A DNA stretch of 36,441 nucleotides, taken from positions 1-36,441 of the forward strand of contig JBMNFB010000003.1 in NCBI GenBank assembly GCA_050949085.1. Reading direction: 5' to 3'. Position numbers and translations under genes: made by a program. Shown one piece after another: positions 9,743 through 16,591 of the stretch (the stretch's first letter is position 1; the number at the start of each line of letters is the position of its first letter). The notes beneath the pieces are model-generated. The model was not told where the DNA came from and made no database searches. It worked only from the letters and a program-made list of their open reading frames with translations. Source of the DNA: JBMNFB01 sp050949085. GTDB lineage: Bacteria > Bacillota > UBA994 > UBA5500.

Positions 9743-9911
9743 TCACAGTCAGGGTGCTGTCGTCGCCAGCATACTGCAGCAGAGCCGCCACCAGATCGGC
9801 CGCTGCCTGGGCAACAGCGCTCACTTCAACGTCCTCTGGGAAGGTGACGATGATGTCTGCGCCTTCCAGCACGACGTCAGCCACGTCGATCTTTTCTACC
9901 TCTTCCGCCAA
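9693..9911 (-). CDS. Repeat-protein fragment at the FIVAR/126-residue-repeat junction
   Basis: A 72-residue frame with half a repeat (LAEEVEKIDVADVV...STLTVNG) ending in a frameshift tail (RVLHPGRSGCSGAG). Its left-hand neighbour in protein order is the seventh FIVAR unit: the DNA passes from FIVAR ALTAA directly into repeat LAEEVEK around 9909-9912 with a frame change. The beta-strand half of this first repeat and any linker are missing. This suggests a deletion or mis-join inside the gene rather than a separate gene. Confidence 0.45.
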   Translation of the reverse strand: MAEEVEKIDVADVVLEGADIIVTFPEDVEVSAVAQAAADLVAALLQYAGDDSTLTVNGRVLHPGRSGCSGAG

Positions 9912-12118
9912 GCTGCAGTCAGAGCCGCCAGAGCAGCATCTACCTCTGCCTGAGTCGCATCTGGATCAGCAAGGACTGCCTCAGCATCAGCAAGAGCTGC
10001 CGCAAACACCGCCCAACTTTCCTCCGTATAGTCAGCCGCGTTCAAACCAAGGGCTTCATTGACCTTAGCTTCCAGCGCGCTCTTGTCTACGACCGGAGGC
10101 TCTTCTACTTCCTCAAGACCCTCCATAGCAGCAACCAGAGCCGCCAGAGCAGCATCTACATCTGCCTGAGTCGCATCTGGATCAGCAAGGACTGCCTCAG
10201 CAGCAGCAAGAGCTGCCGCAAACACCGCCCAACTTTCCTCGGTATAGTCATCCTCGTTCAAACCAAGGGCTTCATTGACCTTAGCTTCCAGCGCGCTCTT
10301 GTCTACGACCGGAGGCTCTTCTACTTCCTCAAGACCATCCATAGCACCAACCAGAGCCGCCAGAGCAGCATCTACCTCTGCCTGGGTCGCATCTGGATCA
10401 GCAAGGACTGCCTCGGCATCAGCAAGAGCTGCCGCAAACACCGCCCAACTTTCCTCCGTATAGTCAGCCTCGTTCAAACCACGGGCTTCATTAACCTTAG
10501 CTTCCAGCGCGCTCTTGTCTACGACCGGAGGCTCTTCTACTTCCTCAAGACCATCCATAGCACCAACCAGAGCCGCCAGAGCAGCATCTACCTCTGCCTG
10601 GGTCGCATCTGGATCAGCAAGGACTGCCTCAGCATCAGCAAGAGCTGCCGCAAACACCGCCCAACTTTCCTCGGTATAGTCAGCCGCGTTCAAACCACGG
10701 GCTTCATTGACCTTAGCTTCCAGCGCGCTCTTGTCTACGACCGGAGGCTCTTCTACTTCCTCAAGACCATCCATAGCACCAACCAGAGCCGCCAGAGCAG
10801 CATCTACCTCTGCCTGGGTCGCATCTGGATCAGCAAGGACTGCCTCGGCATCAGCAAGAGCTGCCGCAAACACCGCCCAACTTTCCTCCGTATAGTCAGC
10901 CGCGTTCAAACCACGGGCTTCATTGACCTTAGCTTCCAGCGCGCTCTTGTCTACGACCGGAGGCTCTTCTACTTCCTCAAGACCATCCATAGCACCAACC
11001 AGAGCCGCCAGAGCAGCATCTACGTCTGCCTGGGTCGCATCTGGATCAGCAAGGACTGCCTCTGCGTCAGCAAGAGCTGCCGCAAAGATCGCCCAACTTT
11101 CCTCGGTATAGTCATCCTTGTTCAAACCACGGGCTTCATTGACCTTAGCTTCCAGCGCGCTCTTGTCTACGACCGGAGGCTCTTCTACTTCCTTAAGACC
11201 CTCTATAGCTGCAGTCAGAGCCGCCAGAGCATCATCTACCTCTGCCTGAGTTGCTTCTGGATCAGCCAGGACTGCCTCAGCAGCGGCCAGAGCTGCTGCA
11301 AACGCCGCCCAGCTTTCCTCGGTATAGTCATCCTCGTTCAGATCAAGGGCTTCATTAACCTTAGCTTCCAGCTCGCTCTTGTCTACGACAGGCCCCACAG
11401 GGGTACTTGTCCTGGTCCCCACATAGATCCCAGTACCAGTCACCTGCACCCGGATCCACTTGCCGCCATCATCTGTCGTAAGCGTATAGGTAGGGCTAGT
11501 CGCACCTGAGATGTTCTCGTAGGTGCCATCCTCTGAATCAGCTCGCTGCCACTGATATCTGACCGTAGCAGCAGATGGAGAGGGTGTCGCGGTCAACGTG
11601 GCACCGACAATTGCCTCTCCTGCCACGGTGACGCCTTTAACACTTACTATGACTGGGCCTCCAGGGCCAGGGTCGTCGCCAGGCTCTTCTGGTTCTTCTG
11701 GCTTGGCGACGACGTCGTCCAGGTCTTCCACTGTGTCAGCTGCAGTACCTTCGACTTCCTTAATAGTTCCTTTACCGCCCTGGAAGACTGGGGTTTCGCC
11801 GTTCACCACAGCCTTCTCGATGGTGGTCTGGTCAGAAGTGGTAACTGTGACCGCTGTGGCAGTTTCTTCGATCACCATCTGGGCAATGGCTGTCTCGCCG
11901 CGGGTCTCGATCTGAGCATTGGCGGCCTGTACCGTCACCTGTTCGAAGCTGCCTTCGAGGATGATCTGCTCGTCAGCAGCCTGCTCGGCGATAACAACCT
12001 CCATGCCTTCCACGTCATAGACCACGATGCGAACCAGGCCGGAAGGAGTTCCTTCGATCACTACGCGAGCGATCTGACCGCCTAGATTAGACGCTGTCTC
12101 CGCCGCCACCGCGCACAA
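9896..12118 (-). CDS. Surface protein middle part: beta-rich segment, Ig-like domain, seven FIVAR-like repeats
   Basis: This continues the SLH protein at 12941 after a one-base frameshift near 12088-12100. Residues about 12-125 are beta-strand-rich with short repeated hydrophobic strands (ARVVIEG, QIILEGSFEQVTV, TAIAQMVIEE), resembling the solenoid-like segment that follows SLH domains in other clostridial surface proteins. Residues 136-155 are a Pro/Glu/Asp linker. Residues about 157-243 form a bacterial Ig-like domain (GATLTATPSPS...YQWQRADSEDGTYENISGAT). From 243 onward come seven 72-residue units (VDKSALEAKVNEA..L...DYTEESWAVFAAAL..AEAVLADPDATQAEVDAALAAL), typical of FIVAR-like three-helix repeats found in Gram-positive cell-surface proteins. 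The seventh is cut short at AALTAA and the frame runs out as WRKR. The predicted start (MCAVAAETAS) is an artefact of the frameshift. Confidence 0.75.
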   Translation of the reverse strand: MCAVAAETASNLGGQIARVVIEGTPSGLVRIVVYDVEGMEVVIAEQAADEQIILEGSFEQVTVQAANAQIETRGETAIAQMVIEETATAVTVTTSDQTTIEKAVVNGETPVFQGGKGTIKEVEGTAADTVEDLDDVVAKPEEPEEPGDDPGPGGPVIVSVKGVTVAGEAIVGATLTATPSPSAATVRYQWQRADSEDGTYENISGATSPTYTLTTDDGGKWIRVQVTGTGIYVGTRTSTPVGPVVDKSELEAKVNEALDLNEDDYTEESWAAFAAALAAAEAVLADPEATQAEVDDALAALTAAIEGLKEVEEPPVVDKSALEAKVNEARGLNKDDYTEESWAIFAAALADAEAVLADPDATQADVDAALAALVGAMDGLEEVEEPPVVDKSALEAKVNEARGLNAADYTEESWAVFAAALADAEAVLADPDATQAEVDAALAALVGAMDGLEEVEEPPVVDKSALEAKVNEARGLNAADYTEESWAVFAAALADAEAVLADPDATQAEVDAALAALVGAMDGLEEVEEPPVVDKSALEAKVNEARGLNEADYTEESWAVFAAALADAEAVLADPDATQAEVDAALAALVGAMDGLEEVEEPPVVDKSALEAKVNEALGLNEDDYTEESWAVFAAALAAAEAVLADPDATQADVDAALAALVAAMEGLEEVEEPPVVDKSALEAKVNEALGLNAADYTEESWAVFAAALADAEAVLADPDATQAEVDAALAALTAAWRKR
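9911..11392 (-). repeat. 216-bp tandem repeat array (seven FIVAR-like units), coding
   Basis: Seven units of about 216 bp, 72 residues each, beginning PVVDKS at 11392. Units 3 and 4 are almost identical; the first (SELEAKVNEALDLNEDD, ending IEGLKEVEEPP) is the most divergent. The seventh is truncated at the junction with the 378-bp array. These units lie inside the reading frame 9896-12118. Confidence 0.9.
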
Positions 12119-12941
12119 TCATTTCGCCCTGCACTTCGACGTTCTGCAGCGTTACATCCCCATCGCCAACTTCTTCAGCAATGATGAGGTCGCCGGTGAT
12201 GATGTAATTCTGCAGGGTGACGCCCTCTACCTGGATGATGACGTTGCCGTCGAACGTCTCTATCCCGGTTTCAGGGCCGTATGTACCAGCTTCAACGATC
12301 ACCCAGTCCTCATCCTCAACCTCGGTCGGCATGACACGGTCGAGGGCTGAAACAGCCTCGGCTCGCGTGATGTTATTTGTGGGGCCGAAACTGCCATCCG
12401 GATAGCCGCCCATGGCACCAGCGGCAGCAACAGCGCCGATTGCGCCCTTGCTCCAGGCAGGGATGGACGCTGCATCGGTGAACCTCTCGGCCTCAGCGGC
12501 GTTTTCCTCTAATCCCAGAACACGGGAGATGATCGCGGCAGCTTCCTGCCGGGTGATGGAGGCCGTCGGGCGCACGGTGCCGTCTTCATAACCGCCGATG
12601 TATCCAGCGGCTACAGCAGCGCGCACTACCGGAGCATACCAGGCGCCAGCGGGAACATCTGAGAAGTCAATCTCGGCATCCCCGTTGAACTTGAACACCC
12701 GGTTGACAAAAGCCATGAACTCTGCCCGGGTCACCGGGTTATTGGGCCGAATTGTCCCGTCCTCGTAACCGCTGATCAAACCCTGCTCTTGCCACCGGCT
12801 GATGACTTCCTCAGCCCAGTGACCGCTGATGTCCGACGCAGTTGTCGCAGCCGCTGTCGGCGCGATGGGCACCATGCCGAGTACCAGCGCCGCCACAAGA
12901 ACAATAGCTAGATACTGCTTGCATACCGCGTTTCGTCTCAA
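12087..12941 (-). CDS. SLH-domain surface protein, N-terminal part
   Basis: True N-terminus of the giant surface protein. TTG start at 12941, ten bases after AGGAGG. Residues 1-32 are a signal peptide (RR n-region, hydrophobic IVLVAALVLGMV, Ala-rich cleavage area). Three SLH domains follow at about 36-83 (DISGHWAEEVISRW...GYEDGTIRPNNPVTRAEF), 93-143 and 153-203. Each keeps the TRAE/TRQE-type motif, which in this family binds pyruvylated secondary cell-wall polymer. Residues 205-284 start the beta-rich segment. The frame stops after GGGGDSV. Dropping one T from GTCTAATCTAGG gives SVNLGGQIARVVIEG and joins it smoothly to the next frame, so the stop is a one-base indel. The protein is predicted to be exported and held non-covalently on the cell wall. 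Confidence 0.88.
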   Translation of the reverse strand: MRRNAVCKQYLAIVLVAALVLGMVPIAPTAAATTASDISGHWAEEVISRWQEQGLISGYEDGTIRPNNPVTRAEFMAFVNRVFKFNGDAEIDFSDVPAGAWYAPVVRAAVAAGYIGGYEDGTVRPTASITRQEAAAIISRVLGLEENAAEAERFTDAASIPAWSKGAIGAVAAAGAMGGYPDGSFGPTNNITRAEAVSALDRVMPTEVEDEDWVIVEAGTYGPETGIETFDGNVIIQVEGVTLQNYIITGDLIIAEEVGDGDVTLQNVEVQGEMIVRGGGGDSV

Positions 12942-13111
12942 GACAAGCCCGCCTCCTTAGATCCCTTATGTCTATATAAATGGCGCGAGGCCAGCAATCC
13001 TAGCCCCAGCCACCCAAAAGGAAACAACTTTGCTCCCAAAGAAGGCCGCGTTATCCTAGTTCTCCAATGTTCTGCCACGTCCTTCTTCGAAATTGCACAA
13101 TTTGAGCAGAA

Positions 13112-13154
13112 TCTAGGACTTTAGGAGGAGATTCGTCTAGGACTTTAGGAGGAG
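13112..13154. repeat. Two direct 19-bp repeats, 24-bp period
   Basis: TCTAGGACTTTAGGAGGAG occurs at 13112-13130 and again, identical, at 13136-13154, separated by ATTCG. The spacing is a little over two helical turns, so a tandem protein-binding site upstream of the SLH gene is possible. A simple local duplication is equally possible. Confidence 0.7.
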
Positions 13155-13190
13155 GGCGAATAAGCGAGAATCAAGGCGAAGGAGAAAGAA

Positions 13191-13226
13191 GATGGGGACA
13201 CACCTCTGCGGAGGTATGTCCCCATC
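13191..13226. repeat. REP-like 36-bp palindrome, copy 1
   Basis: Arms GATGGGGACA and TGTCCCCATC enclose a second stem ACCTC/GAGGT with loop TGCG. It is followed by GTTCAC. It starts 21 bases past the stop codon of the coiled-coil gene. It lacks a T-tract, so it is a strong hairpin but not a classical terminator. The same element occurs at 14284, 16538 and 21358. Confidence 0.85.
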
Positions 13227-13247
13227 GTTCACACATCTTCACTGCTC

Positions 13248-14189
13248 TTAGGCTCTTGCCAGGGCTGCTTCTCGCTCTGCGGCAACCTGCTCGAGCTGTT
13301 TCTCCACCGTCCGCAGATCGGTCTCCAGCCGCTGCATGACGGCGGTGACGCTGCGCTGCTGTTTCTTGATTTCGTCGAGGGCTTTGTTGATCCTGGATTG
13401 CACGGTCCAGTCAGCGATCAGGCCGTCGAAGAAGTAGTCGGCAAAGCGCAGAAAGCCGCTGATCTCGATGTTGAGGTCGAGCTGCAGGTTGACGTCCCTG
13501 AGCTCGCGGGCGAAGACGCGGAACGATTGCTGCGCATCGTGCGCCAGCTGGCGGGCATCATCGATATGGGAGTGCTTTACCATGGTGCTTAGAAAACCGC
13601 CGCCGATCATGTCCCACACACCCCAACCTGCAGCGCTATCCAGCGAGCGCAGCATGCTTTCTGTCCTGCCCTGCACATCCTTCCCGGCAGCTATGGCCTC
13701 CCGCAGTTCTTTCTGGCGAGAACGCAGTTCAGCCAGCCGGCTGCTTAACTCAAAGATGGCTGCATGCTCGGCGCCACCCCTCTGGGCTAAAGCCTGTTCC
13801 TTCTCACGCAACAGCTCCTGGTAATCTGCCTGCAGTTCGGGCAGGCGCCGGATTGCGGCGCGCAGTTGCGCCACCTCCTCTTCCAGGCGGGCCACGGCGC
13901 TTTGGGCCGCATCGTAACGCAGCTTTGCCCGCACGAACTCCTGCCGCTCTTTATCCAGCCGCTGCTCCTTGTCGCCCAGCACCGTGCGGAAGAGGTTGGT
14001 GAGGCTGATACCTTCCAACGCCTTGACATCTCTCTCCTCTTTTCTCAGCTGAGCCTCTAGCTGAGCCAGACGCTGACGCTGGGCAGCCAGCTCCTCTGTG
14101 GCGCTTTGCAGCATGCGCTGCCTATGCAACAACTGCTCGCGTTGCTCGGTGATCTCAAGTAGTCGCTGATTGATGGATTCGATGGACAT
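13248..14189 (-). CDS. Coiled-coil protein of unknown function
   Basis: 313 residues from ATG 14189, preceded by AGGAGGTGA at 14194-14202. A GTG nine bases further upstream lies inside that ribosome site and is rejected. Residues 1-170 are almost continuous heptad-like helix rich in Gln, Glu, Arg and Leu (QRLLEITEQREQLLHRQRML...), followed by a distinctive non-coiled centre (SAAGWGVWDMIGGGFLSTM, VKHSHIDDAR, GFLRFADYFFDGLIADW) and a second coiled coil at the C-terminus. There is no signal peptide; the Gly-rich GWGVWDMIGGGFLS stretch is too short to call a membrane helix with confidence. It lies downstream of the nifS/nifU pair, separated by a REP-like hairpin and its own ribosome site, so it may be only loosely coupled to that operon. 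I cannot assign a function. Confidence 0.8.
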   Translation of the reverse strand: MSIESINQRLLEITEQREQLLHRQRMLQSATEELAAQRQRLAQLEAQLRKEERDVKALEGISLTNLFRTVLGDKEQRLDKERQEFVRAKLRYDAAQSAVARLEEEVAQLRAAIRRLPELQADYQELLREKEQALAQRGGAEHAAIFELSSRLAELRSRQKELREAIAAGKDVQGRTESMLRSLDSAAGWGVWDMIGGGFLSTMVKHSHIDDARQLAHDAQQSFRVFARELRDVNLQLDLNIEISGFLRFADYFFDGLIADWTVQSRINKALDEIKKQQRSVTAVMQRLETDLRTVEKQLEQVAAEREAALARA

Positions 14190-14283
14190 TGAACTCACCT
14201 CCTGGTGGGGGATGGCTCCATATCTTTATACGTAGGCTCCAGGCGGAAGTTGCCGGAGAACAATGGGGACCTCGACAGTGAAC

Positions 14284-14319
14284 GATGGGGACACACCTCT
14301 GCCGAGGAATGTCCCCATC
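14284..14319. repeat. REP-like 36-bp palindrome, copy 2
   Basis: Same element as at 13191, with GCCGAGGAA in place of GCGGAGGTA, which weakens the inner stem. It is preceded by GTGAAC (14278-14283) and, further left, by a half copy AATGGGGAC (14262-14270). It lies nine bases beyond the stop codon of the IscU-like gene, between it and the coiled-coil gene. Confidence 0.85.
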
Positions 14320-14328
14320 CTTCAGGAA

Positions 14329-14721
14329 TTATTCTGCTTTGGCTGCCTGCTGCTCGCGGTAGTTCTTGATGGCGGCTTGCAGGGCGTCGGCGGCCAGATT
14401 GGAGCAGTGCATCTTAATGGGCGGCAGGCCTCCCAGCTCTTCAGCGACATCTTTGTTGGTCAGTTTCAGGGCCTCGTCAAGGGTTTTCCCCTTGGCCAGT
14501 TCGGTAACCATGCTGCTGGTGGCCACAGCGGCGCCGCAGCCGAACGTCTGAAACTTGATATCGCTGATGCGCTCATCCTCGTCCACCTTGATGTAGATGC
14601 GCATGATATCACCACAGGTGATGTTGCCCACCTCGCCGATGCCATCGGCGTCCTGCATGGTGCCCACGTTCCGCGGGTTGGAGAAGTGATCCATCACCTT
14701 TTCACTATACATAGTGCTCAT
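14329..14721 (-). CDS. nifU: Fe-S cluster assembly scaffold protein IscU/NifU-like
   Basis: 130 residues, the usual length of a stand-alone NifU N-domain/IscU scaffold. The three cluster-ligand cysteines are present: C36 in NITCGD with D38, C62 in FGCGAAVA and C106 in MHCSNLA. It receives sulfur from the adjacent cysteine desulfurase and builds [2Fe-2S]/[4Fe-4S] clusters in the cytoplasm. Its ATG overlaps the last bases of the desulfurase gene by four (14718-14721), with GGAGGGGG as ribosome site, so the two are translationally coupled. It lacks the C-terminal Nfu domain of nitrogen-fixation NifU. The partner HscAB chaperones are not in the window, as is normal for this clostridial arrangement. 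The symbol could equally be iscU. Confidence 0.93.
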   Translation of the reverse strand: MSTMYSEKVMDHFSNPRNVGTMQDADGIGEVGNITCGDIMRIYIKVDEDERISDIKFQTFGCGAAVATSSMVTELAKGKTLDEALKLTNKDVAEELGGLPPIKMHCSNLAADALQAAIKNYREQQAAKAE

Positions 14722-15890
14722 TTAGTTTCCCCCTCCCTATTGTACAACGGAGACATCCGGCGCAGCCGGTCGACGATCTCCGGAAACACTTCGATCACCC
14801 AGTCGATATCGCTCTCGGTATTGTCCCGCCCCAGTGTGAGCCGGAGGCTGCCGTGGGCCTGTTCATGGTTCAGCCCCATGGCCAGCAGCACGTGCGAAGG
14901 CTCCAGGGAGCCGGAGGTGCAGGCTGAGCCAGATGATACGGCGATGCCCTTCATATCCAGGCTGAGGATCAGCGATTCGCCCTCGACATACTGGACGCTG
15001 ATATTGACATTGCCCGGCAGTCGCTCGGTGGGATGCCCATTCAGGGTCACCGCTGGTACCGCAGTCAGGCCCTGGATCAGGCGATCGCGCAGCTGAGTGA
15101 GATGGGCACGGCGCTCCTCACCTTCGTTCATCAGCAGTTCCACCGCCTTGCCCAGGCCGACGATGCCCGGTACGTTTTCGGTTCCGGGGCGCAGTTTGCG
15201 TTCCTGGCCACCGCCAAACTGAACGGGCTTTATTTTCGTCCCCCGGCGCACGTAAAGCACGCCAATACCCTTGGGCCCATAGATCTTGTGGCCAGACAGG
15301 GAGAGCAGATTGACGCCCAGTTCATCCACCTTGACGGGAACATTGCCTAAGGACTGTACGGCATCGGTATGCAGATAGACGCCCCTGACCCGGGCCACGC
15401 GGCCGATGTCAGCGATGGGCTGAATCGTCCCCACTTCGTTGTTGGCGTGCATGATGCTGATCAAAATCGTATCAGGACGGATGGCGGCCTCCACATCGGC
15501 CACGCTGACACGCCCGTATTCATCCACCGGTAGATAGGTCACCTGGTAACCCTGGGTTTCCAGCCAGGCACAGGTGTCCAGCACGGCATGATGCTCAATC
15601 TGGCTGGTGATGATGTGCTTTCCTTTTTCCTGCAGTGCTCTGGCTACGCCGATAATGGCTATATTGCTAGACTCGGTGCCCCCGCTGGTAAAATAGATCT
15701 CCCTGGGTTCGGCGCCAAGCGCCTCGGCGACGATCTCCCGCGCCCGATCCACTGCCATCCGGGCACGCCGACCGTGGCCATGCACGCTGGAGGCGTTGCC
15801 GTATTCGGGCTGGAAGTAGGGAAGCATCGCCGCGACCACTTCCGGATGCACCGGCGTCGTTGCTGCATGATCAAGGTAAACTGTCCGCAT
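14718..15890 (-). CDS. nifS: Cysteine desulfurase (NifS/IscS family)
   Basis: 390 residues. PLP-dependent enzyme that takes sulfur from L-cysteine as a protein persulfide and hands it to the scaffold encoded next door. Visible landmarks are the N-terminal YLDHAATTP, the HH pair at 100-101 (IEHHAVLDTC), HTDAVQS at 174-180, the PLP lysine K202 in SGHKIYGPKG, and the catalytic cysteine C324 in SSGSACTSGSLEPSHVL. The loop around that cysteine matches the group I (NifS/IscS) rather than SufS type. ATG at 15890 is three bases after the regulator's stop, with AAGGGGGA as ribosome site. It is co-transcribed with rrf2 and the scaffold gene and probably under the double operator at 16413-16466. A second role in tRNA thiolation is possible, though no mnmA is present here. 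Confidence 0.95.
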   Translation of the reverse strand: MRTVYLDHAATTPVHPEVVAAMLPYFQPEYGNASSVHGHGRRARMAVDRAREIVAEALGAEPREIYFTSGGTESSNIAIIGVARALQEKGKHIITSQIEHHAVLDTCAWLETQGYQVTYLPVDEYGRVSVADVEAAIRPDTILISIMHANNEVGTIQPIADIGRVARVRGVYLHTDAVQSLGNVPVKVDELGVNLLSLSGHKIYGPKGIGVLYVRRGTKIKPVQFGGGQERKLRPGTENVPGIVGLGKAVELLMNEGEERRAHLTQLRDRLIQGLTAVPAVTLNGHPTERLPGNVNISVQYVEGESLILSLDMKGIAVSSGSACTSGSLEPSHVLLAMGLNHEQAHGSLRLTLGRDNTESDIDWVIEVFPEIVDRLRRMSPLYNREGETK

Positions 15891-15893
15891 CGC

Positions 15894-16334
15894 TTAATCC
15901 CCCTTCATGATCCTCTGCTTTTCAGCCGCCAAATCCACTAGATCTTTTAGCGTGGTGTTATCCAGCACGGCGGACATGCTCTCGGCCAGGCGCACCCAGA
16001 GATCGTGGGTGACGCAGAGATGCACCCGATTACACGCCTCGGCTGGATTCTGAGTGACGCACTCCACCGGTGCGATGGGCCCTTCTACCGAGCGAATGAT
16101 ATCGCCGGCCGTAATCTCAGACGGCGGGCGGGTCAGCTGGTAACCGCCCCGGGCGCCGCGCACCCCTCTCACCAGTTTGGAGCGGCGCAGGTCCACAAAG
16201 ATCTGTTCGAGATATTGCTCCGAAATCTCCTCGATTTCTGCCACCTGACGCAGGGGAATCGGCTCGGCCTCGCTGTACAAAGCCAGCACCAGCATCGCCC
16301 TGACGGCATACTGTCCTCTCGTCGACAACCGCAA
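15894..16334 (-). CDS. Rrf2-family transcriptional regulator (IscR-like)
   Basis: 146 residues from a TTG start at 16334 behind GGGGGTG; the N-terminus MRLSTRGQYAVRAMLVLAL is the family signature. The winged helix-turn-helix spans about 1-70 (SEQYLEQIFVDLRRSKLVRGVRGARGGY). Three cysteines, C92, C101 and C107 (ECVTQNPAEACNRVHLC), sit where IscR carries its Fe-S ligands. The C-x8-C-x5-C spacing is of the kind seen in many Gram-positive Rrf2 proteins. It likely senses Fe-S cluster or cysteine status and represses its own operon (rrf2-nifS-nifU). Two inverted repeats overlap and follow its promoter. A CymR-like cysteine regulator is the alternative, but the cysteines favour the IscR type. Confidence 0.92.
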   Translation of the reverse strand: MRLSTRGQYAVRAMLVLALYSEAEPIPLRQVAEIEEISEQYLEQIFVDLRRSKLVRGVRGARGGYQLTRPPSEITAGDIIRSVEGPIAPVECVTQNPAEACNRVHLCVTHDLWVRLAESMSAVLDNTTLKDLVDLAAEKQRIMKGD

Positions 16335-16412
16335 ATTCTACACCCCCTGCTCCCCTAAGGATTCTGAACGCCTAAGGAAGGCACAGATCACAGCCCTATT
16401 GTGTCCGAGAAA

Positions 16413-16499
16413 CCCGAGTGAAACACTCAGGATTAACTGCAAAAAATATCTGAGCGATTTGCTCAGGATTATAATACCCCAGCACCTGGTGAGTGTCAA
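16413..16499 (-). promoter_or_regulatory. rrf2-nifS-nifU promoter with two tandem operator-like inverted repeats
   Basis: On the minus strand TTGACA (16494-16499) and TATTAT (16471-16476) are separated by 17 bases, a near-ideal vegetative promoter. The first inverted repeat, CTGAGC-n5-GCTCAG (16450-16466), covers the expected transcription start. The second, CCTGAGTG-n3-CACTCGGG (16413-16431), lies about 36 bases downstream, centre to centre. Both share the CCTGAG half-site. Position and symmetry fit autorepression by the Rrf2 protein encoded directly downstream. Confidence 0.8.
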
Positions 16500-16537
16500 T
16501 AGGGCGGGAGGGGTTTTTTTGCCTCAGGAATGTGAAC

Positions 16538-16573
16538 GATGGGGACACACCTCTGCGAAGGTATGTCCCCATC
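16538..16573. repeat. REP-like 36-bp palindrome, copy 3
   Basis: Same element with GCGAAGGTA in the inner stem. It is flanked by GTGAAC on the left (16532-16537) and, 17 bases to the right, by GTTCAC (16590-16595). On the minus strand that right flank supplies the TGA stop of prmC. No T-tract follows, so termination is not assured. Confidence 0.85.
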
Positions 16574-16591
16574 ATACACCGTCCGCATCGT

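Larger units (their letters stand above)
1..9911 (-). repeat. 378-bp tandem repeat array (about 26 copies), coding
   Basis: A strict 378-bp period runs from the left edge to about 9911, giving roughly 26.2 copies of a 126-residue unit. Copies from about 1399 to about 6600 (14 units) appear identical except for single changes such as G to A at 6363. Copies near both ends carry substitution clusters (ggtcgcc preceded by ctctg, ctccg or ctctgct; Asn/Asp in ANI/ADI; GNV/GEV; KTF/EESF). The array extends past the left edge, so its true copy number is unknown. Because units are longer than a short read, the number shown may differ from the genome. Confidence 0.95.
12942..13247. other. Intergenic region upstream of the SLH gene
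   Basis: Contains no convincing gene. From the SLH start outward it holds the AAGGAGGC ribosome site (about 12952-12959), an AT-rich TTTATATAGA stretch near 12970 that could be a -10 region without a clear -35 partner, a 24-bp-period direct repeat at 13112-13154, and a REP-like palindrome at 13191-13226 just after the coiled-coil gene's stop. The transcript leader would be unusually long if transcription starts near the direct repeats. Confidence 0.5.

Noticed and set aside
1..9911. CRISPR array
   Set aside because: The period is 378 bp, the whole unit is conserved and translates; there are no short repeats with unique spacers and no cas genes.
10275..11111. Plus-strand 62-residue frames repeating every 216 bp
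   Set aside because: Antisense shadows of the FIVAR-like repeats with no start signals.
12942..13190. Riboswitch upstream of the SLH gene
   Set aside because: I looked for recognisable cyclic-di-GMP or similar core motifs and found none; only direct repeats and AT-rich stretches are visible.
13191..13226. Rho-independent terminator of the coiled-coil gene
   Set aside because: Strong hairpin but no T-tract, and the same element occurs at several unrelated places; treated as a REP-like repeat.
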